Shown: positions 48,150 to 60,995, numbered from the stretch's first letter. The stretch is DNA of 64,000 nt from Azadirachta indica (GCA_022749755.1 CM040440.1:10217269-10281268); one strand, 5' to 3'. The notes: generated by a model not told the origin, from the letters alone. Numbers and translations: made by a program.

Positions 48150-51100
48150 TATGTAATACAATGAATTGACTTATAGAATTGACATGGCATTGATAAAAGA
48201 TTTTTATTTACACACAACATTCAACTGTCAATAACATTTCTCGAATATAGGGAAAAAGAAAACCACACAACTATTGTTAGCAATCGTGTTGATGTAAAAT
48301 CAGTTTGTGGTCGAAATCATCAAACTTAATTTTTTTTTTCTACATAAAGATGGTTTTATTTTCAGTAACAAAGTACCAAGAAAAAGTTCAAATAGGCAAA
48401 ATTTATCATGCCCACTTTGTTATTTTCATTAGTGAAACTAGCATCACTGTCAAATTCATTGGCCAGCAATCTACTCATCAGTGGTAGTGAGAATATGTCA
48501 CTCTCTGAAGTCAAACAGTGGCCATGCAGTAGCTTGAACAAAATTTGACCCATGTGGGCATCTATTGGTGTTCAGTTTTCAAATACATAAAAAATACAAA
48601 TTAGAGTTTGATAATACTAACGATGAGCTGATACAATGTTGATGATTGTGGCAATGACAATGGTTCATGATTTCATTTATCGTTTTTTGAACTTTTATTT
48701 ATTATAGTTAAATATTCTTTTTTGTATTTACATTTTATTTCATTTACAATATTGTTTAATGAAATAATTTTTATTTTTTTATTATAACTAAATATTAACT
48801 ATATTTTTTTATATTTATTTCATTTACAAATTTTGTCGGTGAACACCATATTGTATTATAATGTATTCTTAAATATATATATATATATATTTGAATGTAT
48901 TCTATTTATTTTATATTATTCTTTCATATTTTAAGTAATTTTTATATTTATATATTATAAATAATATGTCAAGATAAAATTTTTAATAGTGAAAAATATT
49001 AAGATAAGTGGTCTATCTTGTTCTGTTATTTTAAGATTTAATACATGATTTATTACGAGTAATATATTTTGTATTATGTAAGGTTGGGCATAATTTATTT
49101 TAACTCAGTTTTTTCAAAAATCAATTTGAACCGAAATTGAGTTTAGTTTCTAAAACTCAAACCTAACTTAATCAAACTATAGAATCAAACCAAGTCGAAG
49201 TAATTCAGTTCAGTTCAATTTAATTCTACAGTATAATTTTACAATAGCGTCGGTTCTAATCGTCAGTTTTCGGTTCTAAGTTTAAGGGATATTTTTATAT
49301 AAGACCTTAAGATTTATAAACAATACAGATAAAAAGAAAGTGTGTAAAATTTATAAAAATATTTCCTTCCATTTATATGAATTTATATAACTTTATATTT
49401 ATTTACAATTTTTATAAATATTAGGGGTTTAAATAAAAGTTTACACCCAATCCATCAGTCTCGAAAAATAAAAAATGAATGAAACCATGATCATAATACG
49501 TAAACCAAAGTAAACTATTTGGCTCAATTCTATTCTAACTTTTTGGGCAGGCCTATTGCTACATGTCATTTTTATGAGTTAATTTTTTTTTTACTTTAAA
49601 TTATGATTTGTACCAGTATTATAATTAGTACAAGGAAAAATAAATAAATAAATCATCTAAGCTAATAAAATTTGCTAATAATTGAGGTTTTGTGTGGGTA
49701 TTTTTTGAAACCGATATAATTAAGGTATCCTTATTTTTGTTTTCACTTTTCTTTTCTTTGTTATCTAAAATTTTTTTAATCAAGTTTCTACTACAATTTT
49801 GTTTGGATAAGTTTGTTATGATAATAATTCAGGAATTTTTTACATCCATATATACTCATTTTCACTCCCAATATTTTTAAAAACAATTAAAGAGTTAAAA
49901 TATTATATTTTAAGATTTTTAAAAGAATTTGACACTAGATATCTTCTATAATTTCATATGATTTTAACAGAAATCCAGATGTATACAAGAGTTATGACTT
50001 AGAGTTTGAACAGATTAGAAATTCAAAGCGAGAATAATCTAATTAATGAGAGGACTTTCAAAGCATATTATAAAGTCATTAGTCATATATATGACAAATT
50101 ATATTTCATCATTGATGACATAATGCACATATGTACACAAGTTTAAAATAAATAAATAACGGAAAAGTAGCAATAACCTTCTATATTTACATAATTTTTA
50201 TATTATTTATAAATTATTGAATTAAAATATTTCTAACATTCACAACTGATGTAAGTAATTGTATAAAATGAAGAAGTTGTTGATATATTTCTATAAATAA
50301 AATAAGAGAAATATTGATTACATTGATTTTTCTGTAGAAGAAGAAAATCTGTAGCCAATGTTTTTAAGTGCTTTGCTCACAAATTTTAAACCCTTTCACA
50401 TGTTATTATTACTATCATTATTATTTTATTTGTGAAGATCTTTTTTGTTAATACCCACATGAATTTTTTTGTATTTCATAATTTCTTTTATTTATGCACA
50501 CTTTTTTAACAAATAATTATGTTTGATGGGAGGGGTCATCAATCATTTATCTCTGTATATAATTTCTTATATCATTCATAGACAATTAAATTATTCTATT
50601 TAGATGATGGATGAGATTGTATCATGTGTTTTAATTACAATGTATTAGTTATGCATTAATAATATGTGTAAACTTTTAATCTCAATTATTAAAAATACAT
50701 AATTTAATAATTGAAAATTGATGTAAAAGATTATATAAAATTAAAATAATCTCATTTTATGATCTTATAATGTTAAAGTTAAGTATTAAAGGGGTGAAAT
50801 TATAATTATATATTCTTACTTAAATTAATAAAGATTTTTTTTTTCTCTTTCTACCTCTTTTCTCAATAAGGGTAATAAAGTATTTTTATTTGTCAATATT
50901 ATCAAAGATTAATTTGAATGATGAAAACTAATAACATGAGCATGTGATGGTAACTTACAATAAATTAAGATAAATTTAGATGATTTTGAAATTTGGCAAC
51001 AAATAATAAAGAAGTTAAGTCAAAATTTAGCCCACAATTAATTATATAAACTTATATACATAAATTCACGTGACTCAATGCTATTAATAATATATTAATG

Positions 51101-51235
51101 TTGGAATACAATAAATAACTAAATAAAATCTAATGGGAAAGTTTACAATACTTTAAATATATTGTTATATAAAACTAAAATTTCAAGCTTTGCATTTCAT
51201 ATTTCAATGTTGTGTGTTATATTATTTGACTTTGT
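48150..51235. repeat. Repeat copy 1 (about 3.1 kb unit)
   Basis: Homologous from end to end with 51236-54530, the next copy in direct orientation. Shared landmarks in order are ATTGACTTAT at the start, the minus-strand coding-like segment, AATAAATAAATCAT, AATCTAATTAATGAGAGGAC (50037) and GAAGAAAATC(T/C)GTAGCCAATG (50340). The unit matches no transposon domain I know. Confidence 0.8.
48362..48553 (-). pseudogene. Coding-like segment in repeat copy 1
   Basis: The minus strand reads MGQILFKLLHGHCLTSESDI, then SLPLMSRLLANEFDSD, then NENNKVGMINFAYLNFFLVL. This is the best-preserved version of a peptide found in all three repeat copies. I do not recognise the family. It could be an exon captured from a host gene. 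Confidence 0.5.
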
Positions 51236-51376
51236 ATTAATGGATTGACTTATGGAATTAACATTGATAAAAGATTTTTATTTACACAACTATTATTAGC
51301 CATCATCGTTGATGTCAGATTAGTTTGTTATTGAAATTTACAAGTTTTAAAATTTTTATTTTACATAATGATGTAG

Positions 51377-51600
51377 TTATTTTTGGTAACAAAGCACCAA
51401 AAAGGGTTTAAATAAGGCAAAATTCATCTTGAGCACTTTGTTATTTTCATTAGCTATACCACCATCACTATCAAATTTATTGGCCAACAATGTACTCATC
51501 AGTTGTGGTGATACAAAGTTACTTTCTAATGTTAAACAGTGGCCATACAATAACTTCAACAAATTTTGACCTAGATGGGCTTCTTCTTGTGCTAATTGTT
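51377..51600 (-). pseudogene. Coding-like segment in repeat copy 2
   Basis: The minus strand reads LKQLAQEEAHLGQNLLKLLY, GHCLTLESNFVSPQLMSTLL, ANKFDSDGGIANENNKV and ALFKPFLVLCYQK. It matches copy 1 at most positions in the same frame, which suggests a real former coding sequence. Confidence 0.5.
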
Positions 51601-51680
51601 TAAGTGCATACAAGACATAAATTAGAGTTTGATAATACCGACAATGAACTAATACAATATTGATGATGGTGGCAATGACA

Positions 51681-52280
51681 CCACACCACCACCACCACCA
51701 CACCCTACAACACCTCCCGCCCCTTTGTAGCTAACCTCCTTCGGGGTAGGACCAGAACCTTGCGTCGAGGCCTTGTATTGTTCTCCATGAAGATCACGAC
51801 ACTCTCTCTTTGTGTTGCAGTAGGGCAAAAAATTCCTCTGGCTTGCTAAGACTCCAGACCAAGGCTTTGAACCCAACTATGCTGAGTTGCTTTCATTTTG
51901 AACCATTTTCCTATTTTTTTCAATTTTTTTTGTTTTCGCTATTTTTACTGTTCAATGTTAATAAAAAATTACTAACCATGCTCCGAAATATGCTAAATCT
52001 TCTTCAATTATGCCATTCCTTTTTTCTCTACCCCCTTCCAAAAAAAATCAGCCCAATATACCCCCTTTACAAAATGGATCCGTAACTTCGAGAAAAGAAT
52101 TGATTTCTGAGGGTTGGGCACAGGGGTCCCAGTCTTGAACTCATCGGTTGTCAGTGAACTGCTCAAGCTGCTCTCGACTCGTACACATGTTAGATTACTT
52201 TGGTTTGTGTTTTAAGACAGGCAAAATGGAGAGCCCATTGGCCAATGCCAAGAGCGCGCAAATGCACAAGGCACGCCTAG
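51681..52280. other. GC-richer insertion in repeat copy 2, partly rDNA-derived
   Basis: This block is absent from repeat copies 0 and 1 and clearly richer in G+C than its surroundings. It starts with a (CCA)n run and includes the 25S-like segment at 52073-52181. The other parts (51730-52070 and 52182-52280) are not recognised. Confidence 0.65.
52073..52181 (+). pseudogene. Degraded 25S rRNA gene fragment
   Basis: AATGGATCCGTAACTTCG followed by AAAAGAATTG, CTGAGGGTTGGGCACAGG, GGTCCCAGTCTTGAACTCAT, CGGTTGTCAGTGAACTGC and TCAAGCTGCTC follows a conserved part of plant 25S rRNA as I remember it. Most differences are C-to-T or G-to-A, the pattern left by methylation and deamination. Confidence 0.72.
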
Positions 52281-54889
52281 CATTTATTATTTTTTAAAAA
52301 TTTTTTTTCATAGTTACATATTGTTTATTTGTATTTACATTTTATTTCATTTACAATATTGTTTAATGAAATAATTTTTATTTATTATAGCTAAATATTA
52401 ACTATTTATTTTTATATTTATTTCATTTACAAATGTTGTCAATGAACACCATATTATATTATGTTGTATTCTTAAATAAATAAAAAAAATATTGAATGTA
52501 TTTTATTTATTTTATATTATTCTTTCATGTTATAAGTAATTTTTATATTTACATATTATAAAATAATGTGTCAACGTAAAATTTTTAATAGTAGAAAATA
52601 TTAAGAAAAGTGGTCTATCTTATTCTATGTATCATTTTATAAATATAAATGATATATATACTTTGTGTCATTTTTATGAGTTAACTTTTTTACTATAAAT
52701 TATGATTGTATGAGTGTTATAATTAATATAAGGAAAATAAATAAATAAATCATTCAAACTAACAAAATTTGCTAATAATTGAAGTTTTGCACGGGTATTT
52801 TTTGAAACCAATAGAATTAAAGTGTCTTTGTTGTTTTCTTTTTTTGTTATCTAAAATTTTTGGTCAAGTTTCCACTACAATTTTGTTTCGATAAGTTTTT
52901 TGTGACAATAATTTAGGAATTTTTTACACCCATAAATACTGATTTTTACTCCTAATGTTTTTAAAAATTATTCAAGAACTACAATATAGTATTTTAAGAT
53001 TTGTAAAAGAATTTGGACTCTCTCTCTTCTATAATTTCATCTCATTTTAATAGAAAAAAATTACTTTAAGAATATTCATCTAATTTTTTGTTTTATATTA
53101 TTCATACTATCTCTCTCCTATTAATCCCTAGACAATTCAAACTCATAATTTTATTTAAATAAATACATATATAATTTTATATAAGTATGTTTATAAAGTT
53201 GAAAATAATCAACCTTTCATGATATATACAATAGCTATTACTTAGAATTTTAACACATTAGAAATTCAAAGGTAGAATAATCTAATTAATGAGAGGACTT
53301 TTAAAGCAAATTATATAGTCATTAGTCATGTACTATGACAAAATTATAGTTCATCATTGATGAAATAATGCACATACACACAGAAGTTTAAAATATAAAT
53401 AAATAAATAAAGAGAAAATAGCAATATATAACCCCTTAAATTTACATAATTTTTTACACTTTTTGTAAACCATTGGACTTAAACATTTCTAACCGTTGAG
53501 ATAAAATTTAATACATGTAATTAATTTATAATTAATGGATCTATGAGATACAATTTCAACCTTTGAAAACTCTTAATCAAACAATTTACACCTGATGTGA
53601 ATAATTATGTAAAATAAAGAGGTTGTTGATATGTTTTTATAAATAAAATAAGAGTAAAATATTAATTACATTGATTTTTTTCTATAGAAGAAGAAAATCC
53701 GTAGCCAATGCTTTTAAGTGCTTTGCTTACAAATTTTAAACCCTTTCACATGTTATTATTATTTGTGAAGATCTTTTTGGTTAATATCCACATCAATTTT
53801 TTTTTTTTGTCTATCATTAACTTTTTTATTTATGCACACTTTTTTAACAAATAATTATGTATGATGAGAGGGGGCCGTCGATTGTTTCTTTCTCTCTATA
53901 ATTTTTTATATCATTCATAAATAATTAAAATATTCTTTTTAGGCGGATGAGATTGCATCTTGCATGTGTTCTAATTAGAATGCATTAATTATGTATGAAT
54001 AATATATGTTAAATTTTAATCTCAATTATTAAAAGTATATAAATTTAATAGTTGAAAATCGATGTAAAAAATTATATAAAATTAAAATAACTTATTTTAT
54101 TATGTTATAATATTAAAATTAACTATTATAGAGATGAAAAATAATTTAAATATTCTTAAATTAATAAAGAATTTCTTTTTCAATTTGTACCTCTTTTCTC
54201 AATAAGGGTAATAAAGTATTTTGCTTGTCAATATTAGCAACGATTAATTTGAATGATGAAAGCTAATAACGTGATAAATTATCTTATAATAAATTAAGAT
54301 AAATTAAGATGATTTTGAAATTTGTCAATAATTAAAGAAGTTAAGTCAAAATTAACCCACAATTAATTATTATAAACATATCTGCATAAATTCAGTTAAT
54401 GCTGGAATACAATAAACAACTTAATACAATCTAATGGGATAGTCTACAATACTTTAGATATATTGTTTATAGAAAACTAAAATTTCAACCTTTACATTTA
54501 ATGTCGTGTCTACATTTTTTTTGACTTTTGTATTTTACTTTAGTATTTTTTATATTTTATATTTAATTTTTGTGTTAGAGTTCTCAAATTTTATGTAAAA
54601 TATTTAACTTTTACGGTATAAATTGAGTAGATGTATTATTTTATTATATGTAATGTAGCTAAACATTAATGTCTATTATTAGTGTGCAGTTATATTTCGA
54701 TATAATATTTCACATCATTAATATCTACTTAGTGTCCGTTTGGTTTGACTTTTTGATTAGTCAAAATAATTTTTTTAATATTAAAAGTCCTTTTATTTTT
54801 TTTATTTTGTTTGGTTGTCATGAAAAAAAGATTTTGATAAATTAAAAAAGCTCAAAAAACTTTACAAGAATAAACCCAAATTTGATGAA

Positions 54890-54940
54890 TTAAAAAAGCT
54901 CAAAAAACTCTACATTGTAGAGTTTTTTGAGCTTTTTTAA
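54890..54940. repeat. Perfect palindrome, 25-bp arms with 1-bp centre
   Basis: Arms 54890-54914 and 54916-54940 pair completely (AAAAAAGCTCAAAAAACTCT... against its complement). A partial extra copy of the left arm lies at 54843-54864. AGTGTCCGTTTGGTTTGAC at about 54731 resembles the termini of some hAT-type miniature elements, so this may be the core of one with unclear ends. Confidence 0.75.
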
Positions 54941-55618
54941 AACTTATATAATGTTAAAAATACCCTCCTATTATTTCTTTTTAGGTCATTTTGTTATAAG
55001 TGAAAGAAGTTTATGAGAAAAAAAAAAGAGTTATTTTATATAAACGAAAAATGTTTAAGTTTTTGGCTTTTAGTAGAAGCTCTTTAAGAATTTTTTTTTA
55101 AAAATTAAATTATTTAAAAATACTTTTATTTTTAATGTTTTATTTAAATTTTTTGTAATATAATTTTATTCATTGAAATAATTATAAAAATTTTACTTAA
55201 AATTATGGATAACAATTAAATAATTGAAAAATTTTTTATTAAAAAATTTACTTTTAAAAACTCTGTTATGTAAGATCCAATTAAAAGAAGTTATACAACA
55301 AATATCTTGATAGATTTGCATACAAACATAGTAAGAGAAATTTTATCTTTAGAGTATATTTTTTTTTCTTAATATAAAACCCTAATGTAGTACATTCTGA
55401 CTTAGAATAATACTCAAATTTTAATAAAATATTTTATATTTTTACACACCTTATTTTACAACCATAAATGAAGATAGCTTTAGAAAAACAAGAAAGTCCT
55501 GATCATAGACTTACCAAAAATGAATAAACATTTCAAACAAGAGCACAAACAAGTAAATTAGAACACAAGACTAATAATAAATCCAAAATAAGATATGGAT
55601 TTTGAAAACAAAAACAAT

Positions 55619-56147
55619 GGAGAATAATATTTGGGTCCCTAAATTTTTATATTTTTATAAATGAAGATATGATTCATTCACTTACATCAAATAAATTCTT
55701 ACCTAATGGGCAAATCCTTGCAAGTTAAATTTGATGGGATAATAATATTTATGTCCCTAAATGGTTGAAAAATAATAAATTAGGACATAATGTTTTCAAT
55801 TTTATTTTTGCAAAAACGGAGACGAAATTATTATAATATAGAAAACTATGTAATAGAATGTTATTATCTTAAAGATTAGGTGTAAAACTGTTATTATACC
55901 TCAAATCGAAGCGCACTGAGGTAAAAGGTAGGGACTATTTGTTAGATTTGGGCAAAAATATGCCCTGTTATGTTATTTTAAAAGTTTAGAGACGAAGATA
56001 TTATTCTTTTCAGAAATTATCACCCAAGCGAAGGTATTTCGGTCATTTTGGTACAACTGAGTAAGGGACCTATTTGAAATAAACGGACAAAATATGGCTC
56101 ATTATGTTAAAATTGTATGAGTCTAGGGATCAAAATATTATTCTCCC
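55619..56147. mobile_element. Probable miniature inverted-repeat transposable element
   Basis: The left end GGAGAATAATATTTGGGTCC matches the complement of the right end, GGGAGAATAATATTTTGATC, over about 22 bases and continues CCTA. A second copy of the terminal motif lies at about 55735. It is non-coding, 529 bp, and no target duplication was clear. Confidence 0.6.
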
Positions 56148-56312
56148 AAAGATTGGCACATGATCACCTCTGTTTCCTTATAAAAATGGTCTAATCTCTT
56201 CTTAACAATTTGATTGAAAAGAGGGAGTCCATAAATAGCCAGTAATTACAATTCATAGCCATTAAAGCTTAGGTGTTTTCCATTTCTGCAAAATCCAAAA
56301 CCTACGGTAGCC

Positions 56313-58562
56313 ATGGGCGTCATACGCGAAACAGACCCTTCACCTGCCATTGTTGAAACTGTGGAAGAGATCACTAGACTGTACAGATCACTCCCACAGA
56401 GGCCTTCCGTTGAAGAAGTTGAAGCAGCTATGTCTGTTCTCAAAACTGTGGAAACTGAAGAACAGACGAAGCTTGATGAAATTTCCAAGGAAGAGAAGCC
56501 ACGGGATGTCCCCGAAGAGCTTTTTTCTCTGCTCCAAGAGTTTAAAAGGAGTATGGTTTTGTTTCAAAGCCATGAACAGAGGAAAGAAGCCCGTCACTTG
56601 GTTGAAGTTGACAAGATGTTTGGGACTTTTGATGAACTGATTCAAAGAGCTTCTGGGTTGGTTTCTGGGAATACCCAGAAAGAGAAAGTGACTGGTTTTG
56701 GTGATTCAGTTGGGAAAATTGAGAAGGAATGTGTGATCAGTGATGAGAGTTTGATGAAGAGAAAGGAAGACGGTGAATTGGAGAAAAATGATGATAAGGG
56801 TTTGATGAAAAGTTCTTCTATAGAAGCTGCTTTGCTTTCAGGTAAAACATGCACTTTGATATGATTCAGTATTTGTGCTGGCAATAACTTTGCCTTCTAG
56901 ATATAAAGTCTACTAAAGTTTGTGTCGGTATCAATGGAAAATTTGGTAGGTCAAGGTGATTGTTAAGTGTTTTATTTATGCCTGGAATTTGAGACATCGT
57001 TACAATTTTGATAATCCTTTCTGTCATTAAGGATTTCACCTTGAATTAGAAAGGTAGGAGGATAAGTTGTGAGTAACAGATAATTATTGTGTTTAATAGC
57101 AATCAATTTGCATGATGCTTATGATTTCATATCCGTCCTTATTTTAGATTTTATGATATTTTATAGATCTGTTCTTTATAAAGCTAGAATCATGGAAGTG
57201 AAGCAAGATAGTTTATAATTGAAAAGAGAAACTTCCTATTCCTTCTTTATTAGTAACATAGTCACTTTGTTTTCTGTTGATTTTAGTTGATTTCATGATA
57301 CTCATGTTATGTAGGATTATGGTATTCTATTGAATAGTCTTGGTGATATGGAGCTGTTGAGCTACATGAGTTTCTGATGTGTTTGAATGTTGTTTTTGGT
57401 GTATTTACAGGTGAAGGAAACACTGAAAAATTGAGTATGATGAAGATTGCAGCCATTATTGAAAACTCTGCGAAAAGTGGAGCAGTAGTTCTTGATCTTA
57501 GAGGCAAGTTAATGGACCAGATTGAGTGGCTTCCAGTATCAATTGGTAAATTGAAGGATGTGACTGAACTTGACTTATCTAAAAACCGAATCATGGCTCT
57601 TCCGTCCTTCTTTGGTGGCCTTAAAGCCTTAAAAAATCTTGATATCCACTCCAACCAAATCATTAACCTTCCTGACGCATTTGGGGAACTTGTCAACCTG
57701 ATTGATCTTGACCTTCACGCTAATCGGTTGAAATCATTGCCAGCTTCTTTTGGGAACTTGATCAACCTAGCAAATTTAGATTTAAGTTCAAATAATTTTA
57801 CCCATTTACCTGAAACAATAGGCTGTTTGACCTCTCTGAAGAAACTGAATGTGGAAACAAATGACCTTGAGGAACTTCAATACACAATCGGAAACTGCTC
57901 ATCACTTACAGAACTGCGACTAGATTTCAATCAGCTGAAAGCACTACCTGAGGCGATAGGGAAGCTTGCATGCTTGGAGATTCTCACCCTGCATTACAAT
58001 AGAGTAAAAGGGTTGCCAACAACCATGGGCAACCTTTCCAATCTAAAGGAGCTCGATGTAAGCTTCAATGAACTTGAGTCAATTCCTGAGAATTTGTGCT
58101 TTGCTGTAAACCTCAAGAAACTGAACGTCGGGAAGAACTTTGCCGATCTTAGAACCTTGCCAAGATCAATTGGAAATCTCGAGTGCTTGAAGAGTTGGAT
58201 ATAACTGATGACCAAATAAGGATCTTGCCAGAATCTTTCAGGTTCTTGACCAAATTAAGAGTTTTTCGTGCTGATGAAACTCCTTTAGAAATTCCACCAA
58301 GACAAGTTGTTAAATTGGGAGCTCAGGTTGTTTTCTTTTGTCATATAGTTGCATACAATTACTTTCTATTGCATTGTTATAGAACCTAACTCACGTTAAC
58401 TGCTATGTTCTCCAGGCTGTCGTCCAGTTCATGGCCGACCTTGTTGCCAATAGCAACGCTACTACATCTCAACCACAGCATAAAAGGAAAAGCTTCTGGG
58501 TCATGGTTTGCTCAATATTTTGGCCGTTTCAAAGAAGAAGAAGAACAATTCCAAGTATGTAA
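56313..58562 (+). CDS. Plant intracellular Ras-group-related LRR protein (PIRL), frameshifted
   Basis: Three exons are inferred: 56313-56841, 57411-58326 and 58416-58562, with GT-AG introns. The N-terminal part (about 176 residues) carries VETVEEITRLYRSLPQRPSV, EELFSLLQEFKRSMVLF and HLVEVDKMFGTFDELIQRAS, as in PIRL proteins. Exon 2 encodes about ten LRRs of roughly 23 residues with a LxxLxxLDLxxNxLxxLP pattern. The last exon gives AVVQFMADLVANSNA and a basic tail ending RRRRTIPSM. Around 58181 one base is missing relative to the frame: the sequence as read leaves the LRR frame and stops at 58202-58204 after about 440 residues, while the next repeat (ELDITDDQIRILPESFRFLT) continues in another frame. 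With one base more, the product would be about 530 residues, normal for the family. This may be a sequencing or assembly error, or a truncated allele. PIRLs act inside the cell, and some are needed for pollen development. The family member is not fixed (PIRL4/5-like). Confidence 0.85.
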
Positions 58563-60995
58563 TCAACAAAAGCTTAAAACCTTATAAATGTTTACCCTTA
58601 TGTGCATAACTGTACTTGCGTTGTTCTTATCAACAGATTTTTCTAATTGTAGTAGTTTATTACACAAATTGTCATGTAAAGTATGCGGAATTTGCAGCAT
58701 TTGTCTTATTCTTCAAGTCAAACAAGAAACAATGTAATGTCACTTCTTTTCTTTGTACCATCAATTGTCCTGTAATATGAAGATAAAATTTTTTATTCTT
58801 CTTTTTTCTGATAATTTTATTGGGGAGTTGTTAGAACTTGTTTACAATGACATTGAATTGAATTTCAATGAAGTATTATTCAAAGCCTTATCCCAATAAC
58901 ACGAAGTCAGTAACAATATCATACAATCCCCAGTCATTATCATATTGTATGCTTCACAAATTAATATTTTTTTTATTAAAGAAATTATAGGTTATATTCT
59001 TCCCTAGTTCCTCCTACCTTACAATGATTACAATACCAACAAGAAAATATATATATTATTATTTTTTATTTTTTTAAATTGACCCAAAAGTTAGACACGT
59101 GCAGGCTGAGCAATATGTTGATAGTGCTCCAGATAACGTTGTTTTATAATAATATTAATCTTTTTTTTTGAATAAATGAATATAATATCTTGCATAATTA
59201 ATTGAGGATTAGGTTATTAATTAATTAAATTGGAAAATGAAGTTGACCAAGCAAATTGCAATCTAGTTTCCAAACCTGCGGCCTCGAGTCAAATCTGTTG
59301 TCGGCACTTGGCTGGTTTCCGGTTTTTAAATATTCTTCGCTGGGTTTCCCCCGGAATTTTCTAGACAAACACAGGTTTATTTATTTATTTATATTTTATT
59401 TTATTATTTAATATTTTTTAATATTTTTCCAATGTCAACTTTTGGTTTCTTACCGAAGATGGATGACTTTGGAGGCGGGCTAATAATGGCAATATTTTTT
59501 TTTGGAAAATTTTTGAAATAATTTAAATTTTTTTAAATTTACGTAAATAAATTCTTGTAAAAAAATTTATCAATTTAATTTAAAATATATTTTTTACACA
59601 GAAATACTTTTAATAGTGCACTTAACATTTTTTTTTTATTATATTTTATATTTTTTTTATTATATCTACCTTTTCTTTAACGATGACAATGACAATAGCA
59701 AAGATAGTTACTGTAAGAGAAATTATCCAAGAAGGAGTTCATTCTATGTTGATAACAATGAATAAAAAAGATATTTTTTATTAATAAATTTTTTATTATT
59801 TTATTTATATTTTTTTAACACAAAATGAATAAAGGAATTTTTTTAATATGATTTTTATTGAACGTTAACAATGTGAATATATTTTATTGGAATGTGAAGA
59901 AATTTTCGCCGTGGAATGAAGATTTTGGAAAACATTAAGTTGATTTTTGACTGAAAGAAACCTAGCTTTCGAGACTTCTAGAAAATTGGACCAATCGTAG
60001 CGCGCCAAAGGACCTATTTTCAAGTCCTTATACTTCCCAAAAAATGGTCCCTTTGTGGGCCCTTTTATTATATATATATTATAATTAAAATAATTAATAA
60101 TAAACTAATTAGAGAATATATATTACCTCTTACTTTTTAAATCTATCTCATTACCTCATATATATATCTTTTAATACCCATCATCTTCCTAATTTTTTTT
60201 TTCAATTTTACCTTTCAGTTTAATTAATTTATAAGATGGTAAAATCAAAAATATTTAAAATATTAAAGGATAAAATTAAAATTTAAAAAAATAATAGAAT
60301 AAAAAAAAAAAATATAAAAAAATAATATAGTATTAACTAAAAAAATAAGAAGATAAAGGGCATTCTCTCATATAATAGTAATAATAATATATAAAATTAT
60401 TAATTAATAATGGTAATAACAATAAATTAATAATTATATTATTATTATAATAATAGTAATAATGATTAATAATAATATGAGATGCAATAATAATAATTGA
60501 TTAGTAATATTTAATAATAATAATATATAATAATAATATTAATAAAAAAATAATTAATTAATAATAATAAAATAACATTAATAATAATTGATTATTAATA
60601 ATTAATAATACTAGTAATAATCATTAATTAATAAAATAATAATGGTAATAATAATTAATTATATAATAATAATAAAATAAAAGTAATAATAATTGATTAA
60701 TAATATTATTTATATTATTATCTTGTTATTTTCTTATAAAATTGGTGTAAGAATCTATTAATATCTATATAAATTAATAAAATAATCAATGAATTTACCT
60801 TGTATTTAGTGTATGAATTGTTACATTACAATTATGTTATATTTTAGCATCAATACTATAGTTAATATATTTAATTTTTTTTTCAGGTAAAAGGAAATAT
60901 CCTAACCAATTAGGAGACTAAAGATTAATTCTGTCAGTCACTTTCATGGCGTTCTCATATCACTGTCTAAACCATAAATGTTGGACACAATTTGA
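58563..60995. other. A+T-rich spacer downstream of the PIRL gene
   Basis: The 3' UTR of PIRL probably covers the first 200-300 bases. From 60360 to 60720 there is a long imperfect run of TAA/AAT/ATTA units. GC-richer words occur near 59270-59330 and 59990-60050 but form no gene. Confidence 0.5.
60360..60720. repeat. Low-complexity (TAA)n / (AATAAT) tract
   Basis: About 360 bases composed almost only of A and T in imperfect trinucleotide steps. Such tracts are often collapsed or miscounted in assemblies. Confidence 0.85.

Larger units (their letters stand above)
51236..54530. repeat. Repeat copy 2 (about 3.1 kb unit with a 0.6-kb insertion)
   Basis: A direct, adjoining duplicate of copy 1. 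Landmarks are AATCTAATTAATGAGAGGAC (53279) and GAAGAAAATCCGTAGCCAATG (about 53689). It carries an extra GC-richer block at about 51681-52280 that copy 1 lacks. Its end resembles the copy 1/copy 2 junction (TTTGACTTT-TGTATT). Confidence 0.8.
54531..56312. other. A+T-rich spacer upstream of the PIRL gene with small repeat elements
   Basis: It contains a long perfect palindrome (54890-54940) and a TIR-bounded element (55619-56147), both listed separately. The last roughly 160 bases before 56313 should include the PIRL leader and core promoter. Confidence 0.5.

Noticed and set aside
51681..52280. Insertion as mitochondrial DNA (suggested by its higher G+C)
   Set aside because: The part I can identify matches nuclear 25S rRNA better. 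I recognised no mitochondrial gene in the rest, though this is not excluded.
60360..60720. A+T tract as a scaffold attachment region or origin
   Set aside because: Simple repeat composition alone does not support a functional call.
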